64,000 bases of DNA. Origin: a virus. Of this stretch, positions 60,965 to 64,000 are shown in pieces. The stretch spans positions 86,811-150,810 of the IMG/VR virus record IMGVR_UViG_3300022933_000279; one strand, written 5' to 3'. The stretch's first letter is position 1. Every line of letters starts with the position of its first letter. The notes beneath the pieces are model-generated. The model was not told the DNA's origin. It saw nothing but the letters and a program-made list of their open reading frames with translations, and did not search any database. Position numbers and translations under genes: made by a program.

Positions 60965-61348
60965 ATGGCATCTATTGTAAATTTATTTGTTGATCAAGGC
61001 TCGGATTATACTTTAACATTAACTGTTAAAGATGATGATGGCAACGCAACAGATATAACGGGATATACCGTTGAATCCCATTTTCAAAAGTGGACTGGCT
61101 CAAACAAAGTATACAAATTTACCCCAACCGTAACAGACGCGACTGCCGGTAAACTACAAATAAAATTATTGGGGTCTGTATCTGATGATATTTCACCAGG
61201 ACGTTATAATTACGATGTTGTTATTAATAATTCAACATATGATATAACTAGACGCGTTATCCAAGGTCAAGTAACGTTAAATCCCGCAGCAAGTCCTAAA
61301 GGTGCAACTTTATTAGAAACCGGTAATAAATTATTACTTGAAAGTTAG
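60965..61348 (+). CDS. Virion-associated Ig-like (BppU-type) protein, 127 aa
   Basis: Beta-sandwich virion protein. NLFVDQGSDYTLTLTVKDDD, then ATDITGYTVESHFQKWTG, AGKLQIKLLGSVSDDISPGR and YNYDVVINNSTYDITRRVIQ-GQVTLNP give the alternate-strand pattern of BppU N-terminal/Ig-like baseplate modules. It ends in the short acidic TLLETGNKLLLES motif found at other virion-protein ends here. It opens the second fibre locus behind an exact late promoter and a GGAGAA ribosome site. Confidence 0.65.
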   Translation: MASIVNLFVDQGSDYTLTLTVKDDDGNATDITGYTVESHFQKWTGSNKVYKFTPTVTDATAGKLQIKLLGSVSDDISPGRYNYDVVINNSTYDITRRVIQGQVTLNPAASPKGATLLETGNKLLLES

Positions 61349-61356
61349 GAGTGTGA

Positions 61357-62382
61357 ATGGCCAATACAATAAATATAGGTGAAGTAACCGCCGTAGTGAA
61401 TTCCGGTGGCGGAGTTTCGGTACTTGTTGGGGGTTCAAATCAACCAGGTAAATCAGTCACTACCCGTATTGCTTCAGATGATACTGTAGTTCATTTAGGT
61501 ATTGTTGATTTAGAAAATCTAACAGTCAACTTAAAACCTAAGGCTCCGGAACCTGGACAAAAACCTGCCGGGCTTGGTTCTAATACTCAACCCTTTGGGG
61601 ATTTATATCTTCAAGGAAATACCTTAACATTATCTACACGATCACTTGGAATAACAGAAGTAGGCGGAGCAGAATATTTAGATTTTGGTTCTAATACTAT
61701 TATCGGCGCTACACAAATTACTGGTAATAGATTACTAGCTTTTGCAGATCAATTAAAAATATCTCAATTAACTGATGTCACGCTGTCCGGACTTCAAAAT
61801 GGATATATTTTAAAATGGAATACTAACACAGGTAAATGGCAACCGGGTGACCCCTCAACAACTGCTGCAGTTGATCTTTCTGCTAGTGAAATAGGAGATT
61901 TATCAGACGTTGCAGCATCAGACTATGCAAATAATTCTGTATGGCAATATAATGCAGGATTGGGCGCTTGGAGATCCGTTGATATAGATGTTTTATCATT
62001 TACAGACTTTCAAACAGCGGGAACTCTCACTGTTAATACCGAAGTAGTTTATTCAACAACAAGAACTATTCAAGGTGTAGCAGGTGAAGTTGTTGCGGAT
62101 ACTTTTAATATAAATACTTACAGAACTGCTAAATATCTAATAACATGTGAAGACTATACAGTCGATAATCAAGGATATTGGACGGGTGAAGTAAATTTAG
62201 CACATGATGGTACTAGTACAGCATTGACAGTTTATGGTGAAGTAGAGTTAGGTTCAATTACAATGAGTCCAACAGTTGCTTCAGATATAACAGCAAATAA
62301 TGTTCGATTAAAAGTAACTACACAGTCAGATCAACAAGTAGTTACAGTTCATCGCACAGTATGTACCAAATATACAGCGTAA
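61357..62382 (+). CDS. Fibre-like structural protein, 341 aa
   Basis: The start ANTINIGEVTAVVNSGGGVS and the block GLGSNTQPFGDLYLQGNTLT are typical fibre modules, as are YILKWNTNTGKWQPGDPST and IGDLSDVAASDYANNSVWQY-NAGLGAW. The C-terminal half is a beta domain (KYLITCEDYTVDNQGYWTGE, TVVTVHRT-type end) likely to be the tip or a trimerisation unit. It follows its neighbour by eight bases. The receptor is unknown. Confidence 0.65.
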   Translation: MANTINIGEVTAVVNSGGGVSVLVGGSNQPGKSVTTRIASDDTVVHLGIVDLENLTVNLKPKAPEPGQKPAGLGSNTQPFGDLYLQGNTLTLSTRSLGITEVGGAEYLDFGSNTIIGATQITGNRLLAFADQLKISQLTDVTLSGLQNGYILKWNTNTGKWQPGDPSTTAAVDLSASEIGDLSDVAASDYANNSVWQYNAGLGAWRSVDIDVLSFTDFQTAGTLTVNTEVVYSTTRTIQGVAGEVVADTFNINTYRTAKYLITCEDYTVDNQGYWTGEVNLAHDGTSTALTVYGEVELGSITMSPTVASDITANNVRLKVTTQSDQQVVTVHRTVCTKYTA

Positions 62383-62403
62383 AACATCTGAGGAATTTAG
62401 TCA

Positions 62404-63729
62404 ATGGCACAACAACAGTTTAGAGTAAGAGGTGGTTTAAAATCAGATGCCAATGTAACTCTGCTTAATACTCCCACCGCAGGCGCAGTAGCAACTAATG
62501 GTAAAATTTTACAAATGGACAATAATTCTAATGTCCATTCTCGCACATTTTCACAAGTAAAAGCTGATATAGATGCTGGAGAATTAAATGCAGTAGTTGC
62601 TGGTAATGGTATTACGGTTACGGCTAAACAAGCCGGAGGCGTTGGTACTGATACACAAACTGTAACATTAGGTACTCCAGACACATTAACAGCAGTAACT
62701 ACAGACGCTGTCACTACATCTTCACATACTCACGCAATAACAACATCTAATGATACAAGTGGTGCATCAGCCGCAGTAGTCCTAGCAGCTAATACAACCG
62801 GTGGTTTAAAAGTAAAGAACTTCGCAGCAGGCGGAGATGCCACATTTTCTGCTAATGTAACTATTGATGGTAGTTTATTTGTTGATGGCGCACTCACATA
62901 TGTTAATGCAACGAATTTAAGTGTTAGTGATCCTTTAATTACTTTATCTGCAAATGGTGATTCAGTTGCTCCTACACATGACCAAGGACTTATGGTCAAC
63001 AGGGGCACCTCAGCAAACGTTGCTTTTATATGGGATGAATCAGAAGATGAATTTGCATTTATTCAAACCACTTCCGGTGGATTATCAACAGGTAGCATAA
63101 ATGTTTCAGATTATGTTGATACGAATCAAGGCGCAATAACAGCACAAGATTCTATAACAGTTGAAGGTACAACAGATTCAACAAGTGGGACATCTGGTTC
63201 AATTCAAACTGATGGTGGTATAGGTGTTGCTTTATCACTTTTTGCTAATGTTGTACATGCAGATGGAACATCAAATTCTACATCTAATACAACAGGACAG
63301 TTACTATCATCCGGTGGTTTAGGAGTTGCAAAAGCTGCTGTAATTGGTGGTGATTTAACAGTCCATACAGATATCTATCATAAAGATATTTCTAGAACCC
63401 TAGTTACTTCCGCTACTATTGCACATAATGGTAATGCTTTTCTGTTTCAGATTCCTATAGCCACTTATTCTGCTGGCGAAACAATTTTAAAGATGAAAGC
63501 AGGCGCTAATGAAACAGCAATTCATAAGTACACATTCTGTGAAAGTGGAAGTGGCGCTGTGGATAATAACGAATATGCTTCGTTAGGACATGATATAACA
63601 ACAACTATAACTTTTGAAATGACAGATGGTTCTGGATCGTCCGGATCAACACATATAGGAATGAAAGTAGCTAATGCAGATGGTGTTTCCATAGTTTGTA
63701 AAGCAGAAGCGACCTTCTTTACGGTATAA
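62404..63729 (+). CDS. Fibre-like structural protein, 441 aa, sharing modules with the 22.5-kb fibre
   Basis: QQFRVRGGLKSDANVTLLNT at the N-terminus and a long Thr/Gly/Ala beta region. It shares two units with the fibre gene at 22502: TSNSTSNTTGQLLSSGGLGV followed by AKAAVIGGDLTVH, and GSLFVDGALTYVNATNLSVS. MKMKAGANETAIHK-type C-terminus with STHIGMKVANADGVSIVCKA. SHTHAITTSNDTSGASAAVV resembles collar-type fibre segments. Likely a long-tail-fibre or whisker-type component; which one cannot be decided here. Confidence 0.65.
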   Translation: MAQQQFRVRGGLKSDANVTLLNTPTAGAVATNGKILQMDNNSNVHSRTFSQVKADIDAGELNAVVAGNGITVTAKQAGGVGTDTQTVTLGTPDTLTAVTTDAVTTSSHTHAITTSNDTSGASAAVVLAANTTGGLKVKNFAAGGDATFSANVTIDGSLFVDGALTYVNATNLSVSDPLITLSANGDSVAPTHDQGLMVNRGTSANVAFIWDESEDEFAFIQTTSGGLSTGSINVSDYVDTNQGAITAQDSITVEGTTDSTSGTSGSIQTDGGIGVALSLFANVVHADGTSNSTSNTTGQLLSSGGLGVAKAAVIGGDLTVHTDIYHKDISRTLVTSATIAHNGNAFLFQIPIATYSAGETILKMKAGANETAIHKYTFCESGSGAVDNNEYASLGHDITTTITFEMTDGSGSSGSTHIGMKVANADGVSIVCKAEATFFTV

Positions 63730-63734
63730 TCAAC

Positions 63735-63944
63735 ATGGCAGTAAAAGTATTTGAAGTCGCCAACGGAATAAAAATAACAGGTGATACAGAATGCACCGGC
63801 GATGTGGATCTTGCATCCTCCAAATCATATAAAATAAATAATACACTCATAGCAAATTCATCTCAGTTAGGAACTACGATAAGAACTGAGGTTTTAAACA
63901 AAGCGGAGTCAGATGCGCTTGCTTTAGCTATTGCACTTGGATGA
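63735..63944 (+). CDS. Small fibre-associated protein, 69 aa
   Basis: KVFEVANGIKITGDTECTGD, then VDLASSKSYKINNTLIANSS, a small beta module like a single fibre repeat, with a helical tail (LNKAESDALALAIALG). It starts five bases after the preceding fibre stop. Perhaps a minor fibre segment or chaperone. Confidence 0.6.
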   Translation: MAVKVFEVANGIKITGDTECTGDVDLASSKSYKINNTLIANSSQLGTTIRTEVLNKAESDALALAIALG

Positions 63945-63955
63945 TGGAGATTAAA

Positions 63956-64000
63956 TGGCAAATACATTTAAAAATGCTTGGGTAGAGGATATAAGTAACA
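63956..64000 (+). CDS. Partial virion-type gene (3' end outside window)
   Basis: Only 15 codons remain (MANTFKNAWVEDISN), with GGAG eight bases upstream of the ATG. The start M-A-N-T-F-K-N-A is common among structural proteins of marine T4-like phages, so it most likely continues the second fibre/virion locus. Nothing more can be said. Confidence 0.6.

Noticed and set aside
1-64000. tRNA genes, integrase, attachment sites, endolysin
   Set aside because: None could be supported by reading the sequence; a tRNA scan was not possible here, so absence of tRNAs is not proven.

Overview
The window is a 64-kb piece of the genome of a T4-like tailed phage (contractile-tailed myovirus). All recognisable genes lie on the + strand. 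The gene order follows the T4 structural and replication core as known from marine T4-like phages: gp5, gp25, gp6, a giant baseplate protein, gp8, fibres, gp13, gp14, gp15, gp16, gp17, gp18, gp19, gp20, gp21, gp22, gp23, a tail-tube-like gene, uvsY, uvsW, gp55, gp47, gp46. The DNA is AT-rich. Phage-type peptide deformylase, QueD/QueE, PKHD hydroxylase and a host-like AapJ/BztA amino-acid-binding protein fit a marine phage of an alphaproteobacterium, perhaps of the SAR11 type. The host is an inference; no tRNA, integrase or host flank was seen.

Layout: 1-16 kb holds the baseplate hub spike (cut by the window edge) and wedge proteins, including a 2210-residue protein with an amicyanin-like copper-site motif. 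16-27 kb holds a 2045-residue DUF4815-type protein and tail-fibre genes, two of which end in long Tyr/Ser/Gly octapeptide repeats. 27-30 kb is a possible virion-modification cassette: one glycosyltransferase and two oxygenase-type genes. 30-33.6 kb is the neck and tail-terminator genes plus the small terminase. 33.65-39.24 kb is an accessory island that splits gp16 from gp17. It carries a membrane protein, a membrane-anchored monohaem cytochrome c, an AapJ/BztA-like periplasmic binding protein, a holin-like protein, a lipoprotein class-3 lipase, a Pycsar-effector-like membrane protein and further small membrane or basic proteins. 39-50 kb is packaging, tail sheath and tube, portal, protease, scaffold and major capsid. 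50-58 kb is recombination and late-transcription genes. 57.9-60.9 kb is def, queD, queE and unknown genes. 60.9-64 kb is a second set of fibre-like virion genes, the last cut by the window end.

How it works together: gp55, encoded here, is the late sigma factor, and eight exact TATAAATA boxes sit 18-49 bases upstream of gene starts, mostly morphogenesis genes. A perfect consensus sigma-70 promoter (TTGACA, 17 bases, TATAAT) sits in the 3' end of gp47 and should give early expression of gp46, def and the que genes. Two strong hairpins close the capsid and uvsW units. The strongest leads for new biology are the gp16-gp17 island (respiratory-type cytochrome, amino-acid-binding protein, lipase and Pycsar-like effector in one place), the copper-site domain in the baseplate, and the repeat fibres next to a glycosyltransferase/hydroxylase cassette.
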